From Brytella acorum (GTDB lineage Bacteria; Pseudomonadota; Alphaproteobacteria; Acetobacterales; Acetobacteraceae), in NCBI RefSeq assembly GCF_029309905.1, contig NZ_JARBJP010000001.1:496001-560000 (forward strand): a stretch of 64,000 nt of DNA, given 5' to 3'. Both the position numbers and the translations under genes were made by a program. The notes below the pieces were generated by a model. It saw nothing but the letters and a program-made list of their open reading frames with translations, ran no database searches and had not been told where the DNA came from. Positions 8,895-18,770 of this stretch are shown piece after piece; position 1 is the stretch's first letter; each line of letters begins with the position of its first letter.

Positions 8895-10211
8895 ATGGCT
8901 GCTACGATTCAGAATTTGACAATGTCGGGTATCATTACTCGCGACGTAGCTACTCTCGGTGTGCCAACCCCACCCGAAGAGCGCTTTCAGGCGTTTCTCA
9001 AAAGTTTTGAGCATTCGGAAGTGAAGGAAATACCGGCTCAGACCGTCGGGAATTCTTCTCAATCTCATGATATGAGAACTCCACGAGTCAATTCACTGCA
9101 GCATAACGGGACGGAAATGTCGTCAGCTGACGTGAAGTCGAAGCCGTCTGCCATTGCGGTTGGGAATGAGACGGTCTCGAATTCTAAGTCTCATTTGGCT
9201 GTAAAGAGCATGTCCGGAAAAAGCATATCCGGTGGAGGTGAAGAAGTAGGGGAGGGGGGGCACGTCTCGGAGGCGTCGCAACCATTATCAGTATCGCCGG
9301 GTCTTTCGCGTTCCTCTCGCGCATCACTAAATGATACTGATCAGGCAGCCTCTTCAGTTCGTCCAAGTCAATCCGAAGATGCTACGCTCGATCAGATCAA
9401 GGAGAGTGCGGATCGGGGCTCTCCTGGTTTGGGTGCTCCTCCAGATCTCTCCGGAAGCGTGGTTTCGAATAATAAGACGACGATTGCAGAAACCGGAAGT
9501 CCGCAGCCCGCCTCGGTGGGGGCGGTGGCCTCCGGGTTGGGGCAGTCCCTGAGTCCTGCATCCAGTGACGCGACTGAGGACTTAGGCGCTAAGATGGAGC
9601 CTTCCCTTCAAAATTCGATTGTCAGTTCCGATCTGTCACCAGAGATCGGAAACGCGATGGGAGATATCTCGCTGGCTGCTCCTGCTGAATGTCTCCCAGA
9701 AGCATCAACCCAATTGGAACCGGACCCTGGCAAGGAGATCGGATCTGCTCCTGTTGTCGATCCAAACGACCCTGAGGCAGCCGCGCCTGAGGCGGCTCAG
9801 CGGACCGGACTGCGTGCCCTAATCTCGGGCGCTGGCGACACTGTTGAGACGCGTGTCGAACAGGATCTTGGCGAAGGACATCGTCTCGTTATTCATATGG
9901 GGCCAACCAGCGAGAATGGTAAGCAGTCTCTCAAAGTGCATGCGACTGACTTAGGAATGAATGCATCTCTCGCCGACAGGTTGGATGATCTGCGCGCCGT
10001 CGTGCAAAATGCGGCAGGCGTAACGCATCTGACAGATCATGCTGCGGAAACGATCTCGTCCGATATTGAGTTGGCTGTCATGGAAACTCCTATCTGGCTC
10101 AACCGCAGCGTCGGAAGCCTGCCCGCTTCAAGCGAGGTTGAGAATGCTGGAAGCGATGCGAAATCCCCATCGAAAAGTATTTTTGTTTCCCTACTCGACG
10201 TTATCGCCTGA
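8895..10211 (+). CDS. Probable flagellar hook-length control protein (FliK-like)
   Basis: 438 residues. Residues 1-300 are Ser/Pro/Ala/Glu-rich and look disordered, as in the secreted ruler portion of FliK. The last third is more structured (EGHRLVIHMGPTSENG, then SLKVHATDLGMNASLADRLDDLR), resembling the FliK C-terminal domain in character. It lies nine bases before flgD, the usual place for fliK in alphaproteobacteria, and has a strong AGGAGG site upstream of ATG 8895. The call rests mainly on position and composition, since no unmistakable FliK motif was seen. Confidence 0.6.
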   Translation: MAATIQNLTMSGIITRDVATLGVPTPPEERFQAFLKSFEHSEVKEIPAQTVGNSSQSHDMRTPRVNSLQHNGTEMSSADVKSKPSAIAVGNETVSNSKSHLAVKSMSGKSISGGGEEVGEGGHVSEASQPLSVSPGLSRSSRASLNDTDQAASSVRPSQSEDATLDQIKESADRGSPGLGAPPDLSGSVVSNNKTTIAETGSPQPASVGAVASGLGQSLSPASSDATEDLGAKMEPSLQNSIVSSDLSPEIGNAMGDISLAAPAECLPEASTQLEPDPGKEIGSAPVVDPNDPEAAAPEAAQRTGLRALISGAGDTVETRVEQDLGEGHRLVIHMGPTSENGKQSLKVHATDLGMNASLADRLDDLRAVVQNAAGVTHLTDHAAETISSDIELAVMETPIWLNRSVGSLPASSEVENAGSDAKSPSKSIFVSLLDVIA

Positions 10212-10220
10212 GGATCAATC

Positions 10221-10973
10221 ATGTCCGTTATTTCGCATACACCTTCAGTATCTTCTGCAAGTTTGCTCAGTGCTGCAAAGACCGCCGCAAAAAGCTCGGC
10301 GGTCTCCAACGCCAACTCGTCTTCCATGGGTGCGACCAGTTCCTCGGATGCGCTCTCTTCGCTCGCGGATAACTACAATTCGTTTCTGACATTGCTGACG
10401 ACGCAGCTTCAGCATCAGGATCCGAGTAGCCCGATGAATACAGATTCGTTCTCAAGCGAGTTGGCGCAGTTTGCTGGAGTTGAACAGCAGGTCAAAACGA
10501 ATAGCAATCTTTCGACGCTTATTTCCGCGACCCAGGACAACACCCTGACGTCTAGCCAAAGTCTGGTTGGCAAGAGCGTGAATCTGGATTCTTCAAAGCT
10601 GTCTCTACAAAATGGGAGAGCTTCGGTATCGTTTGATTCCAACTCTACGGAACCGGTAGCCATCGCGATCACGAATGCTGCCGGAATGACAATTCGCACA
10701 GACGAATTGATGCCGACGACCGGGACGAATACATGGACGTGGGATGGGAAGAGCGACAGCGGAGCGCAACTGACTGATGGCGCTTACAATGTCGCTGTCG
10801 TGCAAGCCACCACAACAGGCGCGACGACAGCCTTGCAGACGACGACTGGCGGCACGGTGACGGGCGTGCAAAAGACGTCCAATGGCGTGAATGTGCAGCT
10901 TGGATCCGTGACGACGTCGATTGACGATTTGTCTGCGATTGATGCTTCCAATGCTGGAACAGCGACATCCTAA
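10221..10973 (+). CDS. flgD: Flagellar hook-capping scaffold protein
   Basis: 250-residue FlgD, the temporary cap that lets hook subunits polymerise outside the cell. The diagnostic N-terminal segment FLTLLTTQLQHQDPSSPMNT is followed by SSELAQFAGVEQQVKTN. The SQSLVGKSV motif leads into the FlgD Ig-like domain (WTWDGKSDSGAQLTDGAYNV). The Thr/Ser-rich C-terminus is a little longer than in E. coli. It follows the fliK-like gene closely and precedes fliF. Confidence 0.94.
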   Translation: MSVISHTPSVSSASLLSAAKTAAKSSAVSNANSSSMGATSSSDALSSLADNYNSFLTLLTTQLQHQDPSSPMNTDSFSSELAQFAGVEQQVKTNSNLSTLISATQDNTLTSSQSLVGKSVNLDSSKLSLQNGRASVSFDSNSTEPVAIAITNAAGMTIRTDELMPTTGTNTWTWDGKSDSGAQLTDGAYNVAVVQATTTGATTALQTTTGGTVTGVQKTSNGVNVQLGSVTTSIDDLSAIDASNAGTATS

Positions 10974-11093
10974 CGTCTCACGTTAACCGTTAATTTATAT
11001 AACCTCCCTAATATGAGTGCACTGACGGGAGCGATCCGTTGTCGTTCGTTGTTTAAGTGCAAGCTCGTCTGCTGATCTTCAATCGGAGCGCCG

Positions 11094-12758
11094 GTGAATA
11101 ATATTATTGCGAATCTCCGAGCTCTCGGTTTTCCCAAGCTGGCAGCACTTGGTGGGGTCGCGCTTGTCATGACGGCGTTGGTCGGGATTCTCATTTCGCA
11201 GAATAGTAAGCCAAGCACTCTATTGTATAGAGATCTCGAACCCCGTGAGAGTGCAGAGATCGCTGACCAGTTGAAGCAGGCACATATTGCATATCGCGTC
11301 TCAGACGACGCTCAGAACGTTTATGTTGCCAGTGATAAGTTGGCAGATGCGCGCTTGCAACTCGCAAAAGCGGGGCTGCCCTCCTCGGGAAATGTCGGAT
11401 ACGAAATTTTTGATAAGAAAAGTGGTCTTTCAACGAGTGACTTTGAAGAAAATATTGATCGTACACGGGCTTTGGAGGGGGAGCTTGAACGATCGATAAC
11501 CTTGATTCACGGTATTAAATCGGTTCGTGTTCATCTCGTCCTTCCGCATAGAGAGTTGTTTTCCGCAGCGGAGCAGGATGCTCAGGCCAGTGTGATTATT
11601 TCATCCACGCATATGCAAAAACTCGATACGGAAAGTGTTTCTGCCATTCTCAACCTCGTTAGTGGCGCCGTTCCAGGACTCAAGGCAGGCGCTATTTCGG
11701 TTGTCGATGATCGGGGACATGTGCTGGCTGCGAACGGCCGTGAACCCGGCAGCCTCAGCGACACTGACCCTGAAGCTATGCGTCGAGAAGAAGAGCTTCG
11801 TCTGTCACGTTCGGTCGAAGGTATATTGGCAGCCAGCCTTGGATTTGACCATATCCGGGTCGAAACGAATGTAACGATGAATACTGATCATGTGAAACAA
11901 ACACATGAAAGTTTTGATCCAGATCAGCAGGTATTACGATCACAACAAACTAGAACAAAAAAGAATATCAACAACGATCAAGAAAAGAACGTTTCTGTAG
12001 AAAACAATTTACCGAATGCTCAAGCTGGACAGAACCATTCGGGAAGCCAGTCATCACAACAGGATGAGACAGATAATTATGAAATTGGCAAAACCACTCA
12101 GGTGCTCGTACAAGATGTTCCAAAAATCGCGAGGGTTACAGTTGCCGTAGTTATAGATGATGTAAGCGTAAAAAATTCTGCAGGTAAAAGTGTTCAGGTG
12201 CCACGTTCCTCGGAAGAACTATCCCGTCTGGTTGATCTTGTGAAGAGCACAGTTGGGTTCGATTCCCGTCGTGGAGATATCGTAACCGTTCAGTCGATGC
12301 ATTTTTCAGATATATCTGAAAGTTATAACGGAAGACCGCAAGCATTAATTTCAAAAATATTGAATTCCGATCATGCTTACGGAATTCTTAAGACTGTATC
12401 AGCGTTTGTTGCATTAATAATGCTTGCTGTATTTGTTGTTCGGCCGCTTTTGAAAGAGAAAAATAATTCTTCTTTGGCGTCTGATAATGCAAATAGAGGA
12501 GTATTGGCGGTGCCTGTGGACAATAAATTGGCGAGTGCAACGCCGATGCTCACATCGTCTTCAGGTTTAATGCTTGAGTCTCCGGAAAATGTATCAGAAG
12601 GAAAAAGTATAGATGAGGGTAGTTTAATTTCCATGCGAGGCGTGGATGGTCAGATAAGGCTCTCAGCGATACAGGCTGCAGCAGAACTCGTAAACTCTCG
12701 TCCAGACGAGAGTTTGGCTGTTCTTAGATCATGGCTTTCTCCGGCAGAGGGGGGTTAA
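11094..12758 (+). CDS. fliF: Flagellar MS-ring protein
   Basis: 554 residues, the normal FliF size, forming the membrane ring on which the motor and export apparatus assemble. It starts at GTG 11094 after an ATCGGAGCG site. There are transmembrane helices near residues 18-38 and 435-455. YRVSDDAQNVYVASDKLADARLQLAKAG-type ring-building motifs occur near residues 66-95, with SVRVHLVLPHRELF around residue 143. The C-terminal tail (QIRLSAIQAAAELV, then SWLSPAEGG) is the FliG-binding end. A 120-base gap with AT-rich sequence separates it from flgD and could hold a promoter. Confidence 0.95.
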   Translation: MNNIIANLRALGFPKLAALGGVALVMTALVGILISQNSKPSTLLYRDLEPRESAEIADQLKQAHIAYRVSDDAQNVYVASDKLADARLQLAKAGLPSSGNVGYEIFDKKSGLSTSDFEENIDRTRALEGELERSITLIHGIKSVRVHLVLPHRELFSAAEQDAQASVIISSTHMQKLDTESVSAILNLVSGAVPGLKAGAISVVDDRGHVLAANGREPGSLSDTDPEAMRREEELRLSRSVEGILAASLGFDHIRVETNVTMNTDHVKQTHESFDPDQQVLRSQQTRTKKNINNDQEKNVSVENNLPNAQAGQNHSGSQSSQQDETDNYEIGKTTQVLVQDVPKIARVTVAVVIDDVSVKNSAGKSVQVPRSSEELSRLVDLVKSTVGFDSRRGDIVTVQSMHFSDISESYNGRPQALISKILNSDHAYGILKTVSAFVALIMLAVFVVRPLLKEKNNSSLASDNANRGVLAVPVDNKLASATPMLTSSSGLMLESPENVSEGKSIDEGSLISMRGVDGQIRLSAIQAAAELVNSRPDESLAVLRSWLSPAEGG

Positions 12759-12759
12759 C

Positions 12760-13764
12760 ATGAGCGGCGTAAATCTAAACGGCGTGCAAAAAGCTGCGAT
12801 TTTGATGCTTGCTTTAGGCCCGGAAAATTGTGGTGTTTTTTTTAAGGAAATGCACGACGGTGAAGTCAAAGATATTTCTGTAGCGATGTCACAATTGGGC
12901 AGACTTTCAGCGGAAGCTGTAGAGTCTGTCTGCGAAGAATTTTCGAAGGCATTGCAGGGGAACGAGACATTCGTAGGTAACGCTGACATCACCGAAAATA
13001 TGCTCAGTAAATTTCTGCCGTCATCACGAGTAACCCAAATCATGGATGAAATCAGGGGACCATCCGGGCGAAATATTTGGGAAAAAATTGCACATGTTCC
13101 TGATGCGACGCTAGCAAACTATCTGAAGAGTGAGCATCCACAGGCGGTGGCAATTATCTTATCGAAAATTAATCCAAGTCAGGCCGCTCGTATTATTTCA
13201 ATCTTACCACAAAATGTAGCGACAAGTATTATAATAAGAATACTGAAAACAGAAAGTATTCAAAAAAATGCAATACAGAGAATAGAAGATACGTTGAGAA
13301 CTGAATTTGTAACAACAACATCTGCTGGATCAATGAAGGATAATCACGCATGTGTGGCTGAAATATTTAATAGAATGGAGCGGCGTGTTGAAACTCGTTT
13401 GATGACAGATTTACGAGACGAGAGCGAGGCAGATGCAGAGCGCGTTAAAACACTCATGTTTACTTTTGATGATGTAGTCAGATTGCCTCAAGATGCAATG
13501 ATGACAATCGTTGCGCGTGTTGATAAGGCTATCCTGCCTATGGCCCTTAAAGGAACAACAGATGAAATAAAAAGTAAATTTTTTAAATGTATGTCAGAAA
13601 GAAGTGTTCGTATGCTTCGCGATGATATGGAGGCTCTGGGAAGTGTTCGCTTGAAAGATGTTGATAATGCTCAGGATGAAATTGTACAAATAGCAAAAGA
13701 TCTTATTGATGATGGACAAATAGAGATACCTGATTTTTCAAACTCGGACGAGATGATTTTATGA
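12760..13764 (+). CDS. fliG: Flagellar motor switch protein
   Basis: 334-residue FliG, which couples stator force to the MS ring. The N-terminal domain begins GVQKAAILMLALGPENCG, and the middle domain has the EHPQAVAIILSKINPSQAARI motif. The C-terminal torque domain has the charged helix ending MSERSVRMLRDDMEALGSVRL and the terminal AQDEIVQIAKDLIDDGQIE. It starts two bases after fliF and overlaps the next gene by four (ATGA). AT content rises noticeably through its second half. Confidence 0.95.
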   Translation: MSGVNLNGVQKAAILMLALGPENCGVFFKEMHDGEVKDISVAMSQLGRLSAEAVESVCEEFSKALQGNETFVGNADITENMLSKFLPSSRVTQIMDEIRGPSGRNIWEKIAHVPDATLANYLKSEHPQAVAIILSKINPSQAARIISILPQNVATSIIIRILKTESIQKNAIQRIEDTLRTEFVTTTSAGSMKDNHACVAEIFNRMERRVETRLMTDLRDESEADAERVKTLMFTFDDVVRLPQDAMMTIVARVDKAILPMALKGTTDEIKSKFFKCMSERSVRMLRDDMEALGSVRLKDVDNAQDEIVQIAKDLIDDGQIEIPDFSNSDEMIL

Positions 13765-14321
13765 TCAACTTCATTTTTGATGATTTTTCGAAAAAAGTAA
13801 CTATTCCGGATAAAGTTTTTTTTTCCAAAATAGATAATCAAGAGCCCGTAGAAATTAAAATATCTACGGTCGATCAGGATTTGGTGTATGAGAAAGGATT
13901 AATGGAGGGAAGAGTGCAGGGAGAGTCTCATGAGAGACTTAAAGTAGCGTCTGATAAGAGACGAGCATATTTTTCTCTTCAAAAATCTGTCAATTGCGTT
14001 TTAGAAGAAAATAATAAAGAAAAAATATTAAATAGAAAGATTTTGGAAAAAATAATGAGAGCTTTTCTATTAAAATTTTCTTGCGATCTTGATGAAAAAA
14101 TAATAAAATCAACAGTCAATGAAGTTATTGAAAAATATATCGAAGGTACGAGTTGTTCTGAAAGAGATAAAATTACTATTTCTGGCGATTTTTCAGGCAA
14201 GAAATTTGCTGAGTGGAATGAAAAGAAAAATTGTATTTGGATAGATGCAAGTTCAAAAAATAAACTCTTAAATATATCCAATGAAAGTGGAAAAATATCT
14301 TTAAAACTTAATAGGCTATAA
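13761..14321 (+). CDS. FliH-like flagellar export regulator (FlbE-type)
   Basis: 186 residues, Lys/Glu/Ile-rich and very AT-rich. It lies between fliG and fliN, the position held by fliH/flbE in Caulobacter and relatives. A middle section (about residues 45-130) is charged and helical, suiting a FliH stalk. I see no sharp FliH motif, so the call rests on size, position and character. It overlaps fliG by four bases. If correct, it links the FliI ATPase to the C-ring; fliI is not in the window. Confidence 0.6.
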   Translation: MINFIFDDFSKKVTIPDKVFFSKIDNQEPVEIKISTVDQDLVYEKGLMEGRVQGESHERLKVASDKRRAYFSLQKSVNCVLEENNKEKILNRKILEKIMRAFLLKFSCDLDEKIIKSTVNEVIEKYIEGTSCSERDKITISGDFSGKKFAEWNEKKNCIWIDASSKNKLLNISNESGKISLKLNRL

Positions 14322-14333
14322 TGGAAGATAATA

Positions 14334-14660
14334 ATGGAAAAAAATGAGACTTTCTCCGAGGAGCAGGTTTTTCCTTCTGAAAATCCGCGCTATACACATG
14401 AACTCGAAGCAATTTATAGTGTTCCTATTACTGTAAGCGCTGTTTTAGGGCGGGCGAATATGCAAGTTAGTCAACTCCTTAAATTAGGACGGGGAGCTGT
14501 AGTTGAACTGGATCGTCGTATCGGCGAATCAATCGATATTTTAGTCAATAACAGACTAATAGCAAGAGGTGAAATTGTTATGCTTGATGAGAGCAAATTA
14601 GGAATTACTATGACGGAAATCGTAAAAATGGATAGAGTTGAAGAAGATAAAACAAATTAA
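14334..14660 (+). CDS. fliN: Flagellar motor switch protein
   Basis: 108-residue C-ring protein with a complete SpoA domain. The landmark residues are VPITVSAVLGRANMQVSQLL, KLGRGAVVELDRRIGESIDI and LVNNRLIARGEIVMLDES. It is short, like other FliN proteins, with an acidic N-terminal extension. It lies 12 bases after the FliH-like gene and 19 before flhA. Confidence 0.94.
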   Translation: MEKNETFSEEQVFPSENPRYTHELEAIYSVPITVSAVLGRANMQVSQLLKLGRGAVVELDRRIGESIDILVNNRLIARGEIVMLDESKLGITMTEIVKMDRVEEDKTN

Positions 14661-14679
14661 AAATACGGTATATTAAAGT

Positions 14680-16800
14680 ATGTTAAATATAAACATAAAT
14701 CATATCTCTAACGTATGCATAAAAAAATTAACCTTAATTTTAGAGAAATTTCCATTAATTAGTAATATTCGCATAAATTCAGGGGTAGTTTTGGCTGTTT
14801 CTGTAATTTTAGTTTTGTCTATTATAGTGTTTCCAGTATCCCCTGTGTTTTTAGATTTGGGTTTGTCATTGTCTCTAACTATTTCTGTTTTAGTAATTAT
14901 GGTTTCTTTATTTATAGAAAAACCCCTGGATTTTAGCTCATTTCCTTCGCTAATATTGTTTACGACTATTTTAAGGCTGGCTCTAGAGGTGGCAACAGCG
15001 CGACTGATACTTTCTCATGGATTTGAGGGCACATATGCTGCTGGTCATGTTGTGGCGGCGTTTGGGTCTCTTCTTATGGGAGGGGATTTATTTATTGGTT
15101 CTATAATATTTATAATAATTTTGATTGTAAATTTTATGGTGATTACGAAGGGTAGCAGCCGTATAGCTGAGGTTGCTGCCCGCTTTTCACTAGATGCGAT
15201 GCCTGGAAAACAAATGGCTATTGATGCTGAACTTTCCTCGGGCGCGATTAATGATGAGGTTGCTCGGTCGCGTAGGCGTCATCTAGAGGAAGAAAGTGCA
15301 TTTTTTGGCACGATGGATGGTGCTGCAAAATTTGTACGAGGTGATGCCATAGCAGGAATTATTATCGCAGTCGTAAATATATGTGGAGGTCTTATTATCG
15401 GCCTCGTAAGACATAACATGTCTCTTTTTGAGGCTTTGAATACATTTTCGACTCTTGCTGTGGGTGATGGGCTTATCGCGCAGATTCCAGCACTGCTTGT
15501 TTCCACTGCTGCCGGTATTGTAGTGACGAAAGGGGCTGGAACTGAGCGAACAGACGTGGTCTTGTCAAGGCAGTTAACGTCCGAAAAAAAACCTATTCTA
15601 ATAACATCTATAATATGTTTAATATTTTCATTTATACCGGGTTTGCCGTCTTGGATATTTTTCTTAATTTCTTTTTTCTGTATATCTATTTTATTACTTG
15701 GATATTACAATAATAATAAGCATGGTGAATTTGCCCTGAATGCTTCATCGATCATTCCGGAATCGAAAGTAGATGCGTGCGAGAGGGTTATAGTCCCAAC
15801 TATAGATCCTTTGAAAATAGAGCTTGGATCTTCGCTTTTGGCTGTGATGAATAGTGAATCTTCTAGGTTGACTTCTAAAATAAAAACTATAAGACAACTA
15901 CTTGCTAATGATATAGGATTTATACTTCCGCCTGTTAGAATACAAGACAATCTTTCTCTTCCGGCAGAAGCATATTCAATCAAGGTGCGCGATATTGAGG
16001 TTGCGAGCGGCCGTGTAAAGCCTAATGGATTATTATCAATGGATCCCAAAGGAGGGATTCCAAAAATTTCTGGTGAGGAAACAGTAGATCCAGCTTTTGG
16101 CATCAAAGCACTTTGGATCGATCCTCGGGATCGAGAGGTGGCTTTAATGGAAGGATATACTGTTGTTGATTCTATCGGTGTTATTGTAACTCATTTATCG
16201 GAATCTATAAAAAATAACATATCTGATTTATTTTCATATCATGATGCTGATAAAATTATTTCTTCATGTTCAGAGGAGGATATGAAAATAATTTCAAATA
16301 TAATTCCAAATATTGTATCTGTTGGAACAGTACATAGAATACTTCAATCAATACTTTCTGAAAATATTTCAATTAGAGATATATCAGTGATATTGGAGGC
16401 TATACAAGAAGCCTCTACTCTAGGTTTAAAGCTCGTTCCGGAAATTGTCGCTCATGTGAGATTACGTTTATCTCGTCAAATTAGTGCAAAATTTTCCAAT
16501 GAAAAGGGTGAGATTTCCGCTATTTTACTCGGTGGATTGTGGAGTTCTGTTTTTTTGAACGCGTCAAGGGGCGGAGGGATCGGAGGAATTGCCGCACAGG
16601 AGCTTAATAAATTCTTAAATGAGATCCGGGGTGTTATTAATCAATCTTTCTCTAACGGGCCTGTGGTGATAATTGTTGATCCAGAGATTAGGTTGTCTGT
16701 AAAATCTGTAATGGAAAGGCTTAAGCCTATAATATATGTTTTATCATTTGCGGAGATCTCACATAACGTAAAAATTAATGCTGTTGCTAGGCTTGAGTGA
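14680..16800 (+). CDS. flhA: Flagellar type III export gate protein
   Basis: 706 residues, normal for FlhA. After a short N-terminal tail come about eight transmembrane helices (residues 30-330). The conserved FHIPEP-region equivalents LILFTTILRLALEVATARLIL and DAMPGKQMAIDAELSSGAI lie near residues 88-110 and 170-190. The soluble C-terminal half holds the export-nonamer domains (IQEASTLGLKLVPEIVAHVR). The gene is strikingly AT-rich: 13 of 60 bases at 14701-14760 are G or C. It is the last flagellar gene before a block of IS remnants. Confidence 0.95.
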   Translation: MLNININHISNVCIKKLTLILEKFPLISNIRINSGVVLAVSVILVLSIIVFPVSPVFLDLGLSLSLTISVLVIMVSLFIEKPLDFSSFPSLILFTTILRLALEVATARLILSHGFEGTYAAGHVVAAFGSLLMGGDLFIGSIIFIIILIVNFMVITKGSSRIAEVAARFSLDAMPGKQMAIDAELSSGAINDEVARSRRRHLEEESAFFGTMDGAAKFVRGDAIAGIIIAVVNICGGLIIGLVRHNMSLFEALNTFSTLAVGDGLIAQIPALLVSTAAGIVVTKGAGTERTDVVLSRQLTSEKKPILITSIICLIFSFIPGLPSWIFFLISFFCISILLLGYYNNNKHGEFALNASSIIPESKVDACERVIVPTIDPLKIELGSSLLAVMNSESSRLTSKIKTIRQLLANDIGFILPPVRIQDNLSLPAEAYSIKVRDIEVASGRVKPNGLLSMDPKGGIPKISGEETVDPAFGIKALWIDPRDREVALMEGYTVVDSIGVIVTHLSESIKNNISDLFSYHDADKIISSCSEEDMKIISNIIPNIVSVGTVHRILQSILSENISIRDISVILEAIQEASTLGLKLVPEIVAHVRLRLSRQISAKFSNEKGEISAILLGGLWSSVFLNASRGGGIGGIAAQELNKFLNEIRGVINQSFSNGPVVIIVDPEIRLSVKSVMERLKPIIYVLSFAEISHNVKINAVARLE

Positions 16801-17018
16801 ATTTAAAAATAATTGTTAAGTGTATTATACATTATTTATAAATTATAACTTTCTTACAGAACTACTATTTATAAATTTATACTTTAGATGTATTCGGATC
16901 TTATAATTTAATATATATTTAAATACTCACACTTTTATTGTCGCGGCCGTTTCGAATAGTATGTCTCGTCATCATGCGCTTGAACGGTTAGGCGCCAGTC
17001 CCGTGAGTGCCATTCGTT
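16801..17018. other. AT-rich intergenic stretch after flhA
   Basis: About 130 bases of very AT-rich sequence run to about 16930 and then shift abruptly to ordinary GC content, about 90 bases before the IS end. No gene or convincing terminator was seen. The composition continues that of flhA, so the first part probably belongs to the same transferred segment. Confidence 0.5.
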
Positions 17019-17863
17019 AGGCCCTGTTAGTTCTTGATATGATGTGCGGCAGCTGCGATGCAGATCACGGAGATGAAGGAAGCGGCGGTTTTTTCGTAGC
17101 GGGTGGCAACGGCTCTCCATTCCTTTAGGCGCGCCCATAGGTTCTCGACCAGATGGCGGTTCCGGTAGGCCCATTTCGGGCACGAGACGGGCAGCTCGTT
17201 TCGTTTGGGTGGAATGACCGGCCGTGAGTCTCTGCTCCACAGGGCTTCACGAAACCGGTTCGAAGCGTATCCCAGGTCACAGACAACATAGCGCGGTGTG
17301 TCCAGCAACGCGTCCAAGAGCGCCATGGCAGAGGGCAGTTCGTGCGCCTGTCTTGGCGCCAGGGTGAACGACAGGGCTTTTCCGCGCCCATTGGCCGCTT
17401 GCAGACCTTGCTGCCAAAGTCTCCACGCGAGCGACCAAGTGCCTGACAATCGCTTTGGCTCTTTCGGAATCCCCCTTTTTGGCTGCTCCCGCTGCCTTGT
17501 GATGCGCCCTGATGTTCCTGCCATCGAGAAAGACCATTCCTATGACTAGATCCCGGTTTTTTGCTCGCTCGCAGAGTCCTTCCCAGACGCCGAGCTTCGC
17601 CCATCGAATGAAAAGCTGGGCTGCGGTCCACCAGGGGCCGAATTCAGAGGGGATAGATCGCCATTTCGCGCCGTTCTGGTGACGTCAGAAGATCGTCGAC
17701 ACCGTCTGGCGCAGGTTGCGCGGCGGTGTTTTGCCTTTAGGTCGCACCGCCTCGATCAGAGTCTCCCAGACCCGCCAAGCATCATCAGAAATCACAGATT
17801 GTATCATGCTCATCACAAAGAGCTATGCAGACCCACTGCATCTTCAAGCCATAACAGCCCTAG
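17019..17863 (-). mobile_element. Decayed IS5-family element with both ends recognisable
   Basis: The left end (GCCCTGTTAGTTCTTGA from about 17021) and the right end read inwards (GGGCTGTTATGGCTTGA from about 17861) form an imperfect inverted repeat. TTAG flanks the left end and CTAG the right. About 840 bases is a normal size for the smaller IS5-family elements. The transposase inside is broken, so the element cannot move on its own. Confidence 0.7.
17027..17813 (-). pseudogene. IS5-family transposase, broken by one stop and two frameshifts
   Basis: Reading from ATG 17813, the frame gives SVISDDAWRVWETLIEAVRP, then a TGA at 17685-17687 where the family has Trp. It continues in frame as RHQNGAKWRSIPSEFGPWW to about 17440, shifts frame for about 50 bases (QALGRSRGDFGSKVCKR), then shifts again. 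The last frame carries the DDE catalytic end (YVVCDLGYASNRFREAL; RNRHLVENLWARLKEWRAVA). Some IS5 relatives use a single programmed frameshift, but two shifts plus a stop indicate decay. Confidence 0.85.
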
Positions 17864-17975
17864 TGTTCGCTCTTCATCGGGACCGTATGCCTTATCTTTT
17901 CCATGTCCCATGTTTGTCATTCGAGGTCGGAATTCGGATATCCGTTTAAGGCTTGAGCTATGATTCAAACTTCTG

Positions 17976-18500
17976 ATGGCACGGTTTGTACTGACGGACA
18001 CCCAATGGACGCTGACTGAACCCTAATGTCTTGGGAACTTGGCAAATCGACGGGTCCAGGTCGAAGCGGTCGGTACAACCGGCTTTTTGTGAAAGTGATG
18101 CTTTGGATTGTCCGAACGGCAAGTCCAGGGCGTGATTTGGCCGCCGTGTTCGGCAACTGGAGCACTCCATTCCGACGCTTCAGAGACTGGCGCAATGCCG
18201 ATGTCTTCGAACGGATTTTCAATGTTCTGTCGGGTGATCCGGATATGGAATATGCCATGGTCGATGCAATGATTATGAAGGTTTACAGGCACGCCAGGGC
18301 GCAAAAAGAGGGGAAACCATGGGTCGCTCGAAAGACGGCATGACGACGAAGATCCTCGCGCTGATGGATGCCCTGAACAATCTCGTGCGTTTTCGTCTGA
18401 TGCCCGGGCAGTGCTTTGACAGTGTGGACGTGCCACCGTTGATTGACGGTCTCGAATGCGATGCCTTCATCTCCGACAAGGCGTTCGGCAGGAAAACCAT
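17976..18500 (+). pseudogene. Second IS5-family transposase fragment, in three frames
   Basis: ATG 17976 starts ARFVLTDTQWTLTEP followed by a stop. The protein continues in another frame from about 18026 (RLFVKVMLWIVRTASPGRDLAAVFG; FRRFRDWRNADVFERIF; MEYAMVDAMIMKVYRH). It then resumes in the third frame from 18319 (GRSKDGMTTKILALMDAL; RLMPGQCFDSVDVPPLIDGLE). It is cut off after AFISDKAF near 18490, where IS481-type sequence begins on the other strand. The C-terminal catalytic third is missing. Confidence 0.82.
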
Positions 18501-18765
18501 CATCGCTTCGTCCGTCTCGGAAAAGACCGTTGAGCACGGCTCTTTAGGACCTGTCTTCTGATTCTCAACCGTCCGACGCTTGCGCCATTTCGCAACGGTT
18601 TTCGGGTTGATCTCGAACTCCCCGCTCAGCGCCGCGAGCGAAGCCTGCGATCGCTGTATTGCTGCTCACACGGCGTGCGTGGTCGTGGCGCTGCCATGAC
18701 GTATCTGTCCCATAATGCTTCCTTCCACTCACGTGAAAATATCACACCATTAAACCCCGGGACCA
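18492..18765 (-). pseudogene. IS481-family transposase N-terminal fragment
   Basis: Read from ATG 18713 on the minus strand it gives GQIRHGSATTTHAV, a TGA stop, then AAIQRSQASLAALSGEFEIN and PKTVAKWRKRRTVENQKTGP. This is the helix-turn-helix start of IS481-family transposases. The match ends near 18492 where it abuts the previous IS5 fragment. The sequence out to about 18765 (ending ..CCCCGGGACCA) looks like the element's terminal repeat. Confidence 0.75.
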
Positions 18766-18770
18766 AACAC

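Noticed and set aside
17027-17813. A functional transposase made by programmed frameshifting
   Set aside because: Some IS5 relatives use one frameshift, but here there are two shifts plus a nonsense codon, so decay is the simpler reading.
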